From Paenisporosarcina sp. OV554 (lineage in GTDB: Bacteria; Bacillota; Bacilli; Bacillales_A; Planococcaceae), in contig NZ_QBUC01000007.1 in NCBI RefSeq assembly GCF_003058165.1, forward strand, positions 62,001 to 126,000: a stretch of 64,000 nucleotides of DNA, given 5' to 3'. Of the stretch, positions 35,592-44,543 are shown one piece after another. The notes under the pieces are model-generated. The model did no database searches. It was not told where the DNA came from and saw nothing but the letters and a program-made list of their open reading frames with translations. Numbering within the stretch: position 1 is the first letter of the stretch; each line of letters begins with the position of its first letter. Position numbers and translations under genes: made by a program.

Positions 35592-36254
35592 ATGTTCGGT
35601 CGAATGAAAGAAGATATCGAAGTCGTTTTCGAGCAAGATCCCGCAGCAAGACGGGTGCTTGAAGTTGTGCTGACATATTCAGGTTTACATGCAGTATGGT
35701 CACACCGCATCGCACATGCACTTTTTAAAAGAAAATTCTTTTTTCTTGCAAGAGTAGTGTCACAAGTGAGTCGTTTTTTCACTGGAATAGAAATTCATCC
35801 GGGTGCGAGAATTGGCCGTCGCTTCTTTATCGACCACGGAATGGGCGTGGTTATTGGTGAAACCTGTGAAATCGGTAATAATGTAACAATTTACCAAGGA
35901 GTTACACTTGGTGGAACCGGGAAACAACGAGGAAAACGACATCCCACATTACATGATAATGTTTTAGTTGCGACGGGTGCAAAAGTGCTTGGGTCAATTA
36001 CCATTGGTGAAAACAGTAAAGTCGGTGCGGGATCAGTTGTCTTGAAAAATGTTCCACCAAATTCTACGGTTGTAGGTATTCCTGGAACAGTCGTTGTGCA
36101 AGATGGAATCAAAGTGAAACGGGACTTGGATCACCAAGATTTGCCGGATCCAGTTGCAGATAAATGTAATATGCTAGAAGAAAAAATCGCCATTTTGCGA
36201 GAGCAAGTCGCGCACGTGAGTGAACAACTTGAAAAGGAGAGAAACGTCAGATGA
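35592..36254 (+). CDS. cysE: serine O-acetyltransferase
   Basis: 220 residues from ATG 35592, seven bases after AGGAGG; ATG 35589 also works. The N-terminal helical part has [19 protein letters not shown]. The left-handed beta-helix follows with hexapeptide turns ([35 protein letters not shown]). It makes O-acetylserine for cysteine synthesis. It overlaps cysS by 4 bases and shares the Cys T-box. Confidence 0.95.
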   Translation: MFGRMKEDIEVVFEQDPAARRVLEVVLTYSGLHAVWSHRIAHALFKRKFFFLARVVSQVSRFFTGIEIHPGARIGRRFFIDHGMGVVIGETCEIGNNVTIYQGVTLGGTGKQRGKRHPTLHDNVLVATGAKVLGSITIGENSKVGAGSVVLKNVPPNSTVVGIPGTVVVQDGIKVKRDLDHQDLPDPVADKCNMLEEKIAILREQVAHVSEQLEKERNVR

Positions 36255-37651
36255 GCATTCATATTTACAATACTTTAACGCGTCAAAAAGAGCCCTTTGT
36301 ACCACTAGAAGAGGGCAAGGTAAAGATGTATGTGTGTGGACCGACTGTTTATAACTACATCCATATTGGTAATTCACGTCCAGTAATCGTTTATGATACT
36401 GTCCGTCGATACTTAACGTACAGAGGATATGATGTCAATTTCGTTTCAAACTTTACAGATGTTGATGACAAAATCATCAATACGGCTAATGCACTAGGTG
36501 AAGAGGTATCGGAATTAACGGAACGTTTTATTGCGGCTTACTTTGAAGACGTCAGTGCGCTTGGTTGCCAGAAAGCGGATGCACATCCACGTGTAACTGA
36601 ACATATGGATGATATTGTTGATTTCATAAAAGTGCTAATCGAAAAAGGTTATGCCTATGAGTCGAAAGGTGACGTCTATTACAGAACGCGAAAGTTTGAA
36701 GGTTATGGTAAATTGTCTCATCAATCAGTGGACGATTTAAAAATTGGCGCAAGAATCGAAACGGGTGAAAAGAAAGAAGATGCACTAGATTTCGCTTTAT
36801 GGAAAGACGCTAAACCAGGTGAGATTTCGTGGGAAAGTCCTTGGGGTAAAGGACGACCTGGCTGGCATATAGAGTGTTCAGTTATGGCTCGTGAAATATT
36901 AGGGGATACCATAGACATACATGCTGGCGGTCAAGATTTAACCTTCCCGCATCATGAAAACGAAATTGCACAATCTGAAGCGTATACAGGTAAGCAGTTT
37001 GCTCGTTATTGGATGCATAATGGCTATATCAATATTGATAATGAAAAAATGTCGAAGTCTTTAGGGAACTTTGTATTAGTAAATGACATTCGTAAACATA
37101 TTGACCCGCAAGTGTTGCGCTTCTTTATGTTGTCTGTTCATTACCGTCATCCAATCAATTTCTCTCAAGAACTTGTTGAAAATGCACAAAACGGCTTAGC
37201 GCGTATTCGTACTTCATATGCGAACTTAGCACACCGACTTGAAGCATCTCCTGAACTTGGGGACTACAAAGATATTTGGTTAAACAAAATCGAAGAGGTC
37301 CGTAGCCAATTTACAACAGCGATGGACGATGATTTTAATACAGCCAATGGAATTGCTGCATTATTTGAGCTAGCGAGTTTAGCAAATTTGTACTTGATTG
37401 AAAAACATACTGAAGCAAATGTCCTTACTGCGTTCATGAAAACATTAAAAGAACTTGCACTTGTTTTAGGTATTGAGGTAGAGGTACAAGGTGAAGTACT
37501 AGATGAAGACATCGATGCTCTAATTGAAGCAAGAATCCAAGCACGTAAAGACAAAGACTTTGCTCGTGCTGATGCCATTCGTGATCAATTGAAAGACATG
37601 AATATTATTTTAGAAGACACGGCACAAGGCATACGTTGGAAACGCGGATGA
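36251..37651 (+). CDS. cysS: cysteinyl-tRNA synthetase
   Basis: 466 residues, class I. The zinc Cys lies in [16 protein letters not shown], which also holds the HIGH motif. The KMSKS loop is KMSKSLGNF. Other zinc ligands are in [13 protein letters not shown] and [19 protein letters not shown]. It is translationally coupled to cysE and mrnC. Confidence 0.97.
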   Translation: MSIHIYNTLTRQKEPFVPLEEGKVKMYVCGPTVYNYIHIGNSRPVIVYDTVRRYLTYRGYDVNFVSNFTDVDDKIINTANALGEEVSELTERFIAAYFEDVSALGCQKADAHPRVTEHMDDIVDFIKVLIEKGYAYESKGDVYYRTRKFEGYGKLSHQSVDDLKIGARIETGEKKEDALDFALWKDAKPGEISWESPWGKGRPGWHIECSVMAREILGDTIDIHAGGQDLTFPHHENEIAQSEAYTGKQFARYWMHNGYINIDNEKMSKSLGNFVLVNDIRKHIDPQVLRFFMLSVHYRHPINFSQELVENAQNGLARIRTSYANLAHRLEASPELGDYKDIWLNKIEEVRSQFTTAMDDDFNTANGIAALFELASLANLYLIEKHTEANVLTAFMKTLKELALVLGIEVEVQGEVLDEDIDALIEARIQARKDKDFARADAIRDQLKDMNIILEDTAQGIRWKRG

Positions 37652-38079
37652 ATAAGGAATATTCACTTCGTTCAATCGACGTATTGCAATTAAATTCCCT
37701 CGCCCTTGCATATATGGGCGACGCTGTTCTTGAGCAAGCTGTGCGTGAACATTTAATTCGTTCGGGTCGTGTAAGACCAAACACTTTGCATAAAGAAGCA
37801 ACTAAATATGTATCAGCCAAAGCACAAGCGTTAGTCGTGCGTGTGTTGTTGGCTGAAAAGTTTTTGACAGAAGAAGAGGAAGCTGTACTGAGAAGAGGAC
37901 GTAATGCCAAATCTGGTAGCACTCCAAAAAATACAGACATTCAAACGTACAAATACAGCACGGCATTTGAAGCGGTCCTTGGCAGTTTATACTTGTTGGG
38001 TAACTTCAATCGAGTGCAAGAAATTATCGAAAAAGCCATAACTATTATAGAAGAACCGAAAGGAGAGACCCTATCATGA
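37648..38079 (+). CDS. mrnC: Mini-ribonuclease III
   Basis: 143 residues from ATG 37648, overlapping the cysS stop by 4 bases. It has only the RNase III catalytic domain: [23 protein letters not shown] (with the catalytic Asp) and [12 protein letters not shown]. There is no double-stranded RNA-binding domain. It matures the 5' and 3' ends of 23S rRNA. Confidence 0.94.
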   Translation: MNKEYSLRSIDVLQLNSLALAYMGDAVLEQAVREHLIRSGRVRPNTLHKEATKYVSAKAQALVVRVLLAEKFLTEEEEAVLRRGRNAKSGSTPKNTDIQTYKYSTAFEAVLGSLYLLGNFNRVQEIIEKAITIIEEPKGETLS

Positions 38080-38828
38080 CAGAACTAGACAATGAAATTT
38101 TATCTGGGAAAAATCCTGTACTAGAAGCACTTCGAGCTGGTCGCGAGATGAACAAGGTATGGATTGCAGAAGGTGTTAAAAAAGCGGGAATTACTGAAAT
38201 AATGGAACTGGCAAAAGAAGCGGGAATAATTGTGCAGTTTGTACCGAAAAACAAGGTAGAACAATTAACGGACGGAGCCAATCACCAAGGAATTGCTGCA
38301 TCAGTTGCTGCATACCGTTACGCAGAAATTGATGAGCTCTTTGAACTTGCAGCTTCACGAAATGAAGACCCATTCTTTTTGATATTAGATGAGTTAGAAG
38401 ATCCGCATAACTTAGGATCAATATTGCGAACAGCAGATGCTACCGGTGTGCACGGGGTTATTATTCCTAGACGTCGTGCAGTGGGATTAACGGGGGTTGT
38501 TGCAAAAACTTCAACAGGGGCTATTGAGCATATACCGGTAGCGCGTGTCGGGAATTTAGCACAAACCGTTGAAGATTTGAAAAAACGTGGCTTATGGATT
38601 GCTGGAACCGATGCAAAAGGATCTTCTGACTATCGGAGAATGGATGCCAAGTTACCAATTGCGATTATCATTGGTAGTGAAGGTAAGGGAATGAGCCGTT
38701 TACTAAAAGAAAAATGTGACTTCCTTTACCACATGCCAATGGTTGGTCAAGTAACATCATTAAATGCATCTGTTGCAGCTGCTATCTTGATGTATGAAGT
38801 GTTACGGAACCGTCAGCCGGTTAACTGA
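38076..38828 (+). CDS. rlmB: 23S rRNA (guanosine-2'-O-)-methyltransferase RlmB-like (SpoU/TrmH)
   Basis: 250 residues. An N-terminal substrate-binding domain is followed by the SPOUT knot with its three motifs: [33 protein letters not shown] and [14 protein letters not shown]. It methylates a guanosine ribose in 23S rRNA. It overlaps mrnC by 4 bases. Confidence 0.93.
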   Translation: MTELDNEILSGKNPVLEALRAGREMNKVWIAEGVKKAGITEIMELAKEAGIIVQFVPKNKVEQLTDGANHQGIAASVAAYRYAEIDELFELAASRNEDPFFLILDELEDPHNLGSILRTADATGVHGVIIPRRRAVGLTGVVAKTSTGAIEHIPVARVGNLAQTVEDLKKRGLWIAGTDAKGSSDYRRMDAKLPIAIIIGSEGKGMSRLLKEKCDFLYHMPMVGQVTSLNASVAAAILMYEVLRNRQPVN

Positions 38829-38829
38829 T

Positions 38830-39339
38830 ATGGACATTTTACTCGTCGATGGATACAACATGATCGGCGCATGGAAAGAGTTGCGTGCTTTAAAAGCGGA
38901 CAAGCTCATAGATGCAAGAGACCGTCTCATTGAAATGATGGCGGAATATAAAGCATTTTCAGGATGGAGAGTTATTGTAGTCTTTGATGCACATCTTGTT
39001 CCTGGAATTGAAAAAAAGAAAAAACAATATGATGTTGAAGTAATATTCACCCGAGAAAATGAAACGGCGGATGAACGCATTGAAAAACTAACCATTCAGT
39101 TAATGACACGACGCGATCAAGTACATGTGGCTACGTCAGATTTAACTGAACAATGGGTCGTCTTTGCTCAAGGGGCTCTAAGGATATCTGCTCGTGAACT
39201 TGAAATCGAGATGGAATTAGTACAAGAAAATATTACTAAGAAAGTTAAAGCAATTCACGAGCAAAAACCTGTTTCAAAAATTCAACTTCCACATGAAGTG
39301 GCAGAAATTTTTGAAAAATGGCGCAGAGGGATGAAATGA
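38830..39339 (+). CDS. yacP: NYN-domain ribonuclease-like protein YacP (Rae1)
   Basis: 169 residues. MDILLVDGYNMIGAW opens the NYN (PIN-like) domain; VVFDAHLVPGIEKKKKQYDVEVIFT and ETADERIEKLTIQL carry further acidic catalytic residues. B. subtilis YacP/Rae1 cleaves mRNA on the ribosome. ATG 38830 lies 1 base after the rlmB stop; the in-frame ATG at 38794 is inside rlmB. Confidence 0.9.
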   Translation: MDILLVDGYNMIGAWKELRALKADKLIDARDRLIEMMAEYKAFSGWRVIVVFDAHLVPGIEKKKKQYDVEVIFTRENETADERIEKLTIQLMTRRDQVHVATSDLTEQWVVFAQGALRISARELEIEMELVQENITKKVKAIHEQKPVSKIQLPHEVAEIFEKWRRGMK

Positions 39340-39343
39340 GCCG

Positions 39344-39373
39344 TTGACGCTCGATTTCTACTTCCTGTATACT
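39344..39373 (+). promoter_or_regulatory. sigH promoter
   Basis: TTGACG (39344-39349), 18 bp, TATACT (39368-39373), placed directly after the yacP stop. It fits a SigA-type promoter. Confidence 0.75.
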
Positions 39374-39412
39374 AGGGTCAAACTATGCGAAGTGACCGAG
39401 GTGATACTGTTG

Positions 39413-40060
39413 ATGAAAAGTGACCATGTACACGTAATGCTTCACCAATTTGAAGACTTACTAGATGACGAGCTTGTGGCACTGGTCCACAACGGGGATA
39501 CAGAAGCATTAGATTTTTTAATCACTAAGTACCGCTCTTTCGTACGAATGAAAGCAAGATCGTATTTCTTGATTGGAGCCGATAAAGAAGACATCATTCA
39601 AGAAGGTATGATTGGACTTTATAAATCGATTCGTGATTTTAGAGGAGACAAGCTTTCGTCATTTCGTGCATTTGCTGAGCTTTGTATCACGCGTCAGATT
39701 ATCACTGCTATCAAAACAGCTACACGTCAAAAGCATATTCCATTGAATTCCTATGTATCGTTAGATAAGCCGATATTTGATGAAGAATCAGATCGGACTT
39801 TGATGGACGTAATCTCTGGTTCCGTCATTGATGATCCAGAAGAGTTAATGATACATCGTGAAGATTTTGATTATATGGAAGAAAAAATGGGCGAAATTTT
39901 GAGCGAATTGGAACGACAAGTACTAGCATTGTATTTAGATGGACAGTCGTACCACGAAATTTCTGAAGAACTAAATCGCCATGTTAAATCAATAGATAAC
40001 GCCTTGCAAAGAGTGAAGCGGAAGTTGGAACGTCATATTGAAATTGGTGGAGTTCACTAA
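39413..40060 (+). CDS. sigH: RNA polymerase sigma-H factor
   Basis: 215 residues from ATG 39413, with GAGGTGA at 39398-39404; an upstream frame back to 39344 has no ribosome-binding site. Region 2 is TKYRSFVRMKARSYFLIGADKEDIIQEGMIGLYKSIRDF; region 4 is QSYHEISEELNRHVKSIDNALQRVKRKLE. The long match to B. subtilis SigH (ITRQIITAIKTATRQKHIPL and beyond) makes the call secure. It directs early sporulation and transition-state genes. Confidence 0.96.
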   Translation: MKSDHVHVMLHQFEDLLDDELVALVHNGDTEALDFLITKYRSFVRMKARSYFLIGADKEDIIQEGMIGLYKSIRDFRGDKLSSFRAFAELCITRQIITAIKTATRQKHIPLNSYVSLDKPIFDEESDRTLMDVISGSVIDDPEELMIHREDFDYMEEKMGEILSELERQVLALYLDGQSYHEISEELNRHVKSIDNALQRVKRKLERHIEIGGVH

Positions 40061-40080
40061 AGTCATCGTTTTAGCAGTTG

Positions 40081-40107
40081 TTGACAGTCTAAACTGTAGG
40101 TGATAAT
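40081..40107 (+). promoter_or_regulatory. promoter ahead of secE
   Basis: TTGACA (40081-40086) with GATAAT 15 bp downstream (40102-40107), or TAATCT at 17 bp. The 160-base gap between sigH and secE holds no rpmG (L33) gene, unlike B. subtilis. Confidence 0.5.
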
Positions 40108-40222
40108 CTTTAAAAAGACAAATGCTACCTAAAAGATAATAAAATGGTTAAAAATGCAAAGCGCAATAAGCAAACGCTGTATGGATAAACATAGATATTT
40201 TTAATTCGGGGGTTTAAATAGA

Positions 40223-40408
40223 ATGGCTAATATTAGCGGTTTTTTTGGTAATGTCGTCTCAGAAATGAGAAAAGTTAGTTGGCCAAAACGTAAAGAATTG
40301 ACTCGCTATACAATCGTCGTTCTTTCAACAGTTGTTGTTATGGCTATATTTTTCGCGGTAATAGACTTTGGAATTTCAGAAGCAGTACGCTGGTTCCTTG
40401 CACTGTAA
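40223..40408 (+). CDS. secE: preprotein translocase subunit SecE
   Basis: 61 residues. An amphipathic N-terminal helix with the conserved EMRKVSWPKRKELTRYT is followed by one transmembrane helix (IVVLSTVVVMAIFFAVIDFG). SecE clamps SecY in the secretion channel. ATG 40223 follows GGGGG. Confidence 0.95.
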   Translation: MANISGFFGNVVSEMRKVSWPKRKELTRYTIVVLSTVVVMAIFFAVIDFGISEAVRWFLAL

Positions 40409-40438
40409 TTTGATAACAGATTATACTTGTGAAAATAG

Positions 40439-40466
40439 CCCGTTATAAACAGAGAACGGGTTTTTT
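40439..40466 (+). terminator. terminator or attenuator between secE and nusG
   Basis: CCCGTT (40439-40444) pairs with AACGGG (40455-40460), followed by six T. Confidence 0.75.
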
Positions 40467-40511
40467 CATTTGTCTAAGAAATGGAGGGACGGACGAACAG
40501 TCCTGCTACTT

Positions 40512-41045
40512 ATGGAAAAGAATTGGTATGTGGTTCACACGTATTCTGGATACGAAAACAAAGTAAAAGCAAATCTTGAAAAGCGTGTCGAAACAATGGG
40601 TATGTCAGATTTAATCTTCCGAGTTATTATCCCGGAAGAACAAGAAACAGATTTTAAAGATGGTAAAAAACGAGTGGTCATGCGTAAAACATTCCCTGGG
40701 TATGTTTTAGTGGAGCTTGTGATGACGGATGACTCTTGGTATGTTGTGCGTAACACTCCGGGTGTCACTGGATTTATTGGTTCATCAGGTGGCGGTGCGA
40801 AACCTACACCATTGTTAGATGAAGAAGTAGTATTCATCTTGAAACAAATGGGAATGACGGAACGTAGACTTGAAGCACAATATACAATTGGTGAAATGGT
40901 TGAAGTGCTTGAAGGGCCGTTTGCAAGCTTCCAAGGAAAAGTGGAAGAAATCGATGACGCGAAAGGCAAGTTGAAGGTTTCTGTTGACATGTTTGGACGC
41001 GAAACGAAAATGGAACTTGACTTCGATCAAGTCGTCAAAATATAG
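40512..41045 (+). CDS. nusG: transcription termination/antitermination factor NusG
   Basis: 177 residues from ATG 40512, which matches the family N-terminus MEKNWYVVHTYSGYENKVKANLEKRVE. The NGN domain (about 1-110) contains FPGYVLVEL and VRNTPGVTGF; the KOW domain contains GPFASFQGKVEEID. There is no normal ribosome-binding site in front of 40512: GGAGGG sits at 40483-40488, about 23 bases away. A TTG at 40470 would add 14 residues not seen in the family. Confidence 0.94.
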   Translation: MEKNWYVVHTYSGYENKVKANLEKRVETMGMSDLIFRVIIPEEQETDFKDGKKRVVMRKTFPGYVLVELVMTDDSWYVVRNTPGVTGFIGSSGGGAKPTPLLDEEVVFILKQMGMTERRLEAQYTIGEMVEVLEGPFASFQGKVEEIDDAKGKLKVSVDMFGRETKMELDFDQVVKI

Positions 41046-41060
41046 TTTTTCAAAACCTAC

Positions 41061-41089
41061 TTGCTTAAGTTGTAGAAAAATGGTATTAT
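41061..41089 (+). promoter_or_regulatory. rplK promoter
   Basis: TTGCTT (41061-41066), 17 bp, TATTAT (41084-41089). Confidence 0.6.
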
Positions 41090-41168
41090 TTCAAAGGTCA
41101 GACTGATTATGATATAGTCTGCAAAAATTTTAGCTTATGCTCAGCTAGTAGCTGACAGACAGATATTG

Positions 41169-41215
41169 AGTGGGAGGGGCAACCCTATTACCACATCACG
41201 GACTTAAGGAGGTGT
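41169..41215 (+). promoter_or_regulatory. leader structure before rplK, candidate L1-binding site
   Basis: GTGGGAGGGGCAACCC is followed by TATTACCACA. GTGG can pair with CCAC and AGGG with CCCT, leaving an asymmetric internal loop, as in ribosomal protein L1 target sites. A second element with the same order lies before rplA (41716-41741). Confidence 0.55.
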
Positions 41216-41220
41216 GTCTC

Positions 41221-41646
41221 GTGGCTAAAAAAGTTGTTAAAGTCGTAAAATTACAAATTCCTGCTGGTAAAGCAAATCCAGCACCGCCGGTTGGTCCAGC
41301 ATTGGGTCAAGCAGGTGTTAATATTATGGGATTCTGTAAAGAATTCAACGCACGTACGGCAGATCAAGCTGGACTAATTATCCCTGTTGAAATTTCTGTA
41401 TTTGAAGACCGTTCATTTACATTTATTACAAAAACTCCACCTGCAGCAGTATTACTTAAAGTGGCGGCTGGAATTCAGTCAGGTTCTGGTGAACCAAACC
41501 GCAAAAAAGTTGCAACGGTGAAGCGTGATAAAGTTCGCGAAATCGCTGAACAAAAAATGCCAGACCTAAACGCAGCATCAGTTGAAGCAGCGATGTTGAT
41601 GGTTGAAGGTACTGCGCGTAGCATGGGTATTGTCATCGAAGACTAA
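41221..41646 (+). CDS. rplK: 50S ribosomal protein L11
   Basis: 141 residues from GTG 41221 after AAGGAGGTGTG; upstream in-frame codons belong to the leader. [26 protein letters not shown] and [18 protein letters not shown] are diagnostic. L11 forms the GTPase-associated centre with 23S rRNA. Confidence 0.97.
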   Translation: MAKKVVKVVKLQIPAGKANPAPPVGPALGQAGVNIMGFCKEFNARTADQAGLIIPVEISVFEDRSFTFITKTPPAAVLLKVAAGIQSGSGEPNRKKVATVKRDKVREIAEQKMPDLNAASVEAAMLMVEGTARSMGIVIED

Positions 41647-41715
41647 TCCCTGCACTTGATGTTGCATTAGTTTTTGGAGGGTTGCGATTGTCTTCAAGAC
41701 ACGCAACCCTTATTC

Positions 41716-41741
41716 GTGGGAGGTTTAACCCGTTAAAACCA
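41716..41741 (+). promoter_or_regulatory. second candidate L1-binding site, before rplA
   Basis: GTGGGAGGTTTAACCC is followed by GTTAAAACCACA. It repeats the GTGGGAGG-x3-AACCC-x-ACCACA order of the rplK leader and sits next to the AAGGAGG of rplA. Confidence 0.5.
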
Positions 41742-41763
41742 CAATCAAGGAGGAATTTTCAAA

Positions 41764-42465
41764 ATGGCTAAAAAAGGTAAAAAATTACAAGATGCAGCTA
41801 AATTAGTAGACCGTACAAAAGTGTACGCTGCTACTGAAGCGATCGAACTTGCTAAAAAAACTAGCACAGTAAACTTTGACGCAACTGTTGAAGTGGCATT
41901 CAAATTAGGTATCGACACACGTAAAAATGACCAACAAATCCGTGGGGCAGTAGTACTTCCAAACGGAACTGGTAAAACTCAACGTGTTTTAGTTTTCGCA
42001 AAAGGCGAAAAAATTAAAGAAGCAGAAGCTGCTGGCGCTGACTATGTTGGCGATACAGAGTTCATCAACAAAATCCAACAAGGATGGTTTGACTTCGATG
42101 TAATCGTAGCTACTCCAGACATGATGGGTGAAGTTGGTAAATTAGGTCGTGTTTTAGGACCGAAAGGCTTAATGCCAAACCCTAAAACAGGAACTGTAAC
42201 ATTCGACGTAACTAAAGCAATCGAAGAAATCAAGGCTGGTAAAGTTGAGTACCGTGCTGACAAAGCTGGTATCATTCATGCACCAATCGGTAAAGTTTCT
42301 TTCGAAGATGATAAGTTAGTTGAAAACTTCTTGGCAGTATTTGATGTTGTTCTAAAAGCTAAGCCATCAGCAGCTAAAGGGACATACATGAAATCTGTTA
42401 ACATCACAACAACTATGGGTCCATCTGTAAAAGTGGATTCTTCAAGTGTAAAAGTTAGCAAATAA
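41764..42465 (+). CDS. rplA: 50S ribosomal protein L1
   Basis: 233 residues. The signature GVVLP-like [20 protein letters not shown] and [19 protein letters not shown] are present. It forms the L1 stalk and is the probable ligand of the two leader elements upstream. Confidence 0.97.
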   Translation: MAKKGKKLQDAAKLVDRTKVYAATEAIELAKKTSTVNFDATVEVAFKLGIDTRKNDQQIRGAVVLPNGTGKTQRVLVFAKGEKIKEAEAAGADYVGDTEFINKIQQGWFDFDVIVATPDMMGEVGKLGRVLGPKGLMPNPKTGTVTFDVTKAIEEIKAGKVEYRADKAGIIHAPIGKVSFEDDKLVENFLAVFDVVLKAKPSAAKGTYMKSVNITTTMGPSVKVDSSSVKVSK

Positions 42466-42467
42466 TA

Positions 42468-42496
42468 TTGACAGTAAAGAGTCTATCTGTTATGAT
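42468..42496 (+). promoter_or_regulatory. rplJ-rplL promoter
   Basis: TTGACA (42468-42473), 17 bp, TATGAT (42491-42496), a strong SigA promoter beginning 2 bases after the rplA stop. Confidence 0.85.
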
Positions 42497-42514
42497 GATT
42501 TTTGTTGTAAATTA

Positions 42515-42645
42515 ATTATTTGTACCGTAGACAGTAGGGGCGACTTGTCGCATAATGATCCTACCGAGGACATGCATTCAGATTCTTTTTAAGATGACGT
42601 TTCAGCCCCTGTCTATATTTATAGACCAGGGGCTTTTCTTTTGGC
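42515..42645 (+). promoter_or_regulatory. L10 leader with terminator
   Basis: The stretch has the layout of the ribosomal L10 leader: GACAGTAGGGGCGACTTG, a kinked hairpin region, then a strong terminator in which AGCCCCTG (from 42604) pairs with CAGGGGCT (to about 42634), followed by TTTTCTTTT. Binding of L10(L7/L12)4 would favour termination ahead of rplJ. Confidence 0.8.
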
Positions 42646-42680
42646 GGTATAAATGACTCATTCTATTAGGAGGTGTCCAG

Positions 42681-43181
42681 ATGAGCAAAGCAATCGAAGC
42701 TAAAAAGGTTCGAGTTGAAGAAATTACTGAAAAGTTCAAAACAGCAGCTACTGTAGTAGTAGTTGATTACCGTGGCTTGACTGTAGGTCAAGTAACTGAA
42801 CTTCGTAAGCAACTTCGTGAAGCAGGTGTTGAATTCAAAGTGTATAAAAACACAATGACTCGCCGTGCGATTGAAGTAGCTGGTCTTGAAGGCTTGAATG
42901 AAAGTCTTACAGGTCCAAACGCAATTGCGTTTTCAACAGAAGACGTAGTAGCGCCAGCGAAAATCATCAACGATTTCGCTAAAAAGAACGACAAGCTTGA
43001 AATCAAAGCTGGTGTTATCGAAGGTGCTATCGCATCTGCTGATGACATTAAAGCACTTGCAGAACTTCCTTCTCGCGAAGGTTTGTTGTCAATGCTACTC
43101 AGCGTTCTACAAGCTCCAATGCGCAACTTTGCACTTGTAACAAAAGCTGTTGCAGAACAAAAAGAAGAGCAAGGCGCGTAA
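42681..43181 (+). CDS. rplJ: 50S ribosomal protein L10
   Basis: 166 residues. [34 protein letters not shown] and GPNAIAFS are diagnostic. It anchors the L7/L12 dimers on the ribosome. ATG 42681 follows AGGAGGTG. Confidence 0.97.
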   Translation: MSKAIEAKKVRVEEITEKFKTAATVVVVDYRGLTVGQVTELRKQLREAGVEFKVYKNTMTRRAIEVAGLEGLNESLTGPNAIAFSTEDVVAPAKIINDFAKKNDKLEIKAGVIEGAIASADDIKALAELPSREGLLSMLLSVLQAPMRNFALVTKAVAEQKEEQGA

Positions 43182-43255
43182 TTCGTTACACGGCTTAACT
43201 CTTAAACCTGGGGTATACCCCAACAAAAAAATATTCCTATTAGGAGGAACATATA

Positions 43256-43618
43256 ATGAACAACACTCAAATCCTTGAAGCAATCAAAGGTATGACAGTT
43301 CTTGAATTAAACGACTTAGTAAAAGCAATCGAAGAAGAATTTGGCGTTACAGCTGCTGCACCAATGGCTATGGCTGCTGGTGGCGGTGCTGCTGCTGAAG
43401 AAGAAAAAACTGAATTTGATGTAATCCTATCTGCTGTAGGAGATCAAAAAATCAAAGTAATCAAAGCAGTTCGTGAAATCACTGGTTTAGGTCTTAAAGA
43501 AGCTAAAGAAGTTGTAGACAACGCTCCTAAAGCTCTTAAAGAAGGCGTTACTAAAGAAGAAGCAGAAGAAATCAAAACTAAACTTGCTGAAGTTGGCGCT
43601 TCTGTAGAAGTAAAATAA
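43256..43618 (+). CDS. rplL: 50S ribosomal protein L7/L12
   Basis: 120 residues. The N-terminal dimerisation helix pair is followed by an Ala/Gly hinge ([17 protein letters not shown]) and the C-terminal factor-binding domain [23 protein letters not shown] follows AGGAGGAAC. Confidence 0.97.
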   Translation: MNNTQILEAIKGMTVLELNDLVKAIEEEFGVTAAAPMAMAAGGGAAAEEEKTEFDVILSAVGDQKIKVIKAVREITGLGLKEAKEVVDNAPKALKEGVTKEEAEEIKTKLAEVGASVEVK

Positions 43619-43638
43619 TTTCTATTAATAGTTTTTGG

Positions 43639-43668
43639 AAAGCTCGTCAGTTATCGGCGGGCTTTTTC
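43639..43668 (+). terminator. terminator after rplL
   Basis: AAGCTCGTC (to 43648) pairs with GGCGGGCTT (from 43656) with G-U pairs, followed by TTTCTTC. Confidence 0.7.
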
Positions 43669-43701
43669 TTCATTTAATAAACAGGTTAGAGGGTGCCCGG
43701 A

Positions 43702-44307
43702 ATGGCTGAACATTATTATTCGAAAAAACCTCAAACAGACAGCAAGCCTAAGTCATGGAGTTTTACGCTGCGTGATGAATTGTTTCAATTTGAAACTGAT
43801 ACAGGGGTTTTTAGTAAAAGCGAAGTAGATTTTGGCTCCCGTGTGTTAATTGATGCGTTTGTAATGCCAATAACTGAAGGCCCAGTATTAGATGTGGGTT
43901 GTGGGTATGGACCTATTGGGTTATCCATCGCCAAAATTGATGAAAATCGTACAATTCACATGGTTGACATTAATGAACGTGCAGTCCAACTTTCACGCAA
44001 AAATGCGGAAGGTAACGGGGTACAAAATGTACGAATCTATGAAAGTGATGGATTAACCGAAGTTACCGAAACTGACTTTGCTGCAATTTTAACAAACCCG
44101 CCTATTCGTGCTGGAAAACAAACGATTTTTCGTTTTTATTTAGATGCCTATACGAAATTATGTGTGGGTGGAGAGTTGTGGGTTGTCATTCAGAAGAAAC
44201 AAGGAGCTCCATCAACTTTCGATCGATTAGAAGAGATTTTCGGTCAAGTTGAAGTAGTCGATAAAGTAAGAGGTTACTGGATCATAAAGGCTGAGAAAGT
44301 CAAATGA
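43702..44307 (+). CDS. ybxB: class I SAM-dependent methyltransferase (YbxB, RsmC-like)
   Basis: 201 residues from ATG 43702; GTG 43693 is a less likely start. SAM motif I is LDVGCGYGPIGL and the amino-methyltransferase motif is LTNPPIRAGK (N-P-P-x). This matches the RsmC family of rRNA guanine-N2 methyltransferases. Its place between rplL and rpoB is conserved in Bacillales. Confidence 0.85.
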   Translation: MAEHYYSKKPQTDSKPKSWSFTLRDELFQFETDTGVFSKSEVDFGSRVLIDAFVMPITEGPVLDVGCGYGPIGLSIAKIDENRTIHMVDINERAVQLSRKNAEGNGVQNVRIYESDGLTEVTETDFAAILTNPPIRAGKQTIFRFYLDAYTKLCVGGELWVVIQKKQGAPSTFDRLEEIFGQVEVVDKVRGYWIIKAEKVK

Positions 44308-44311
44308 TTAT

Positions 44312-44340
44312 TTGACTTGACAAAATCGCTATGATATTAT
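44312..44340 (+). promoter_or_regulatory. promoter in the ybxB-rpoB gap
   Basis: TTGACT (44312-44317), 17 bp, TATTAT (44335-44340). TTGACA at 44317-44322 with TATAAT is a second, shorter-spaced reading. Confidence 0.65.
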
Positions 44341-44436
44341 AATAAAATGCAAAAATATTATTTTGCGGTCGTATGCCCTTTTGTATAAAGTTATTTCGTA
44401 AGTGGGTATACTTACCATGAATAAATGTGTTTAACC

Positions 44437-44470
44437 GAAAATGAGCTCTTATAGAACTCGTTTTCTTTTT
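44437..44470 (+). terminator. terminator/attenuator in the rpoB leader
   Basis: GAAAATGAG (44437-44445) pairs with CTCGTTTTC (44457-44465), then TTTTT. It lies downstream of the 44312-44340 promoter and 70 bases before rpoB, so it probably attenuates rather than isolates. Confidence 0.75.
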
Positions 44471-44543
44471 GTCTTTTCGACATCATACACTAAATATGGT
44501 GTTCCGAAAAGTCCTAATATTGCTTTATTGAGGGGTGAATGAG

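Noticed and set aside
40470-40511. TTG start adding 14 residues to NusG
   Set aside because: The extra residues are not family-like and the T-run of the preceding hairpin abuts the codon.
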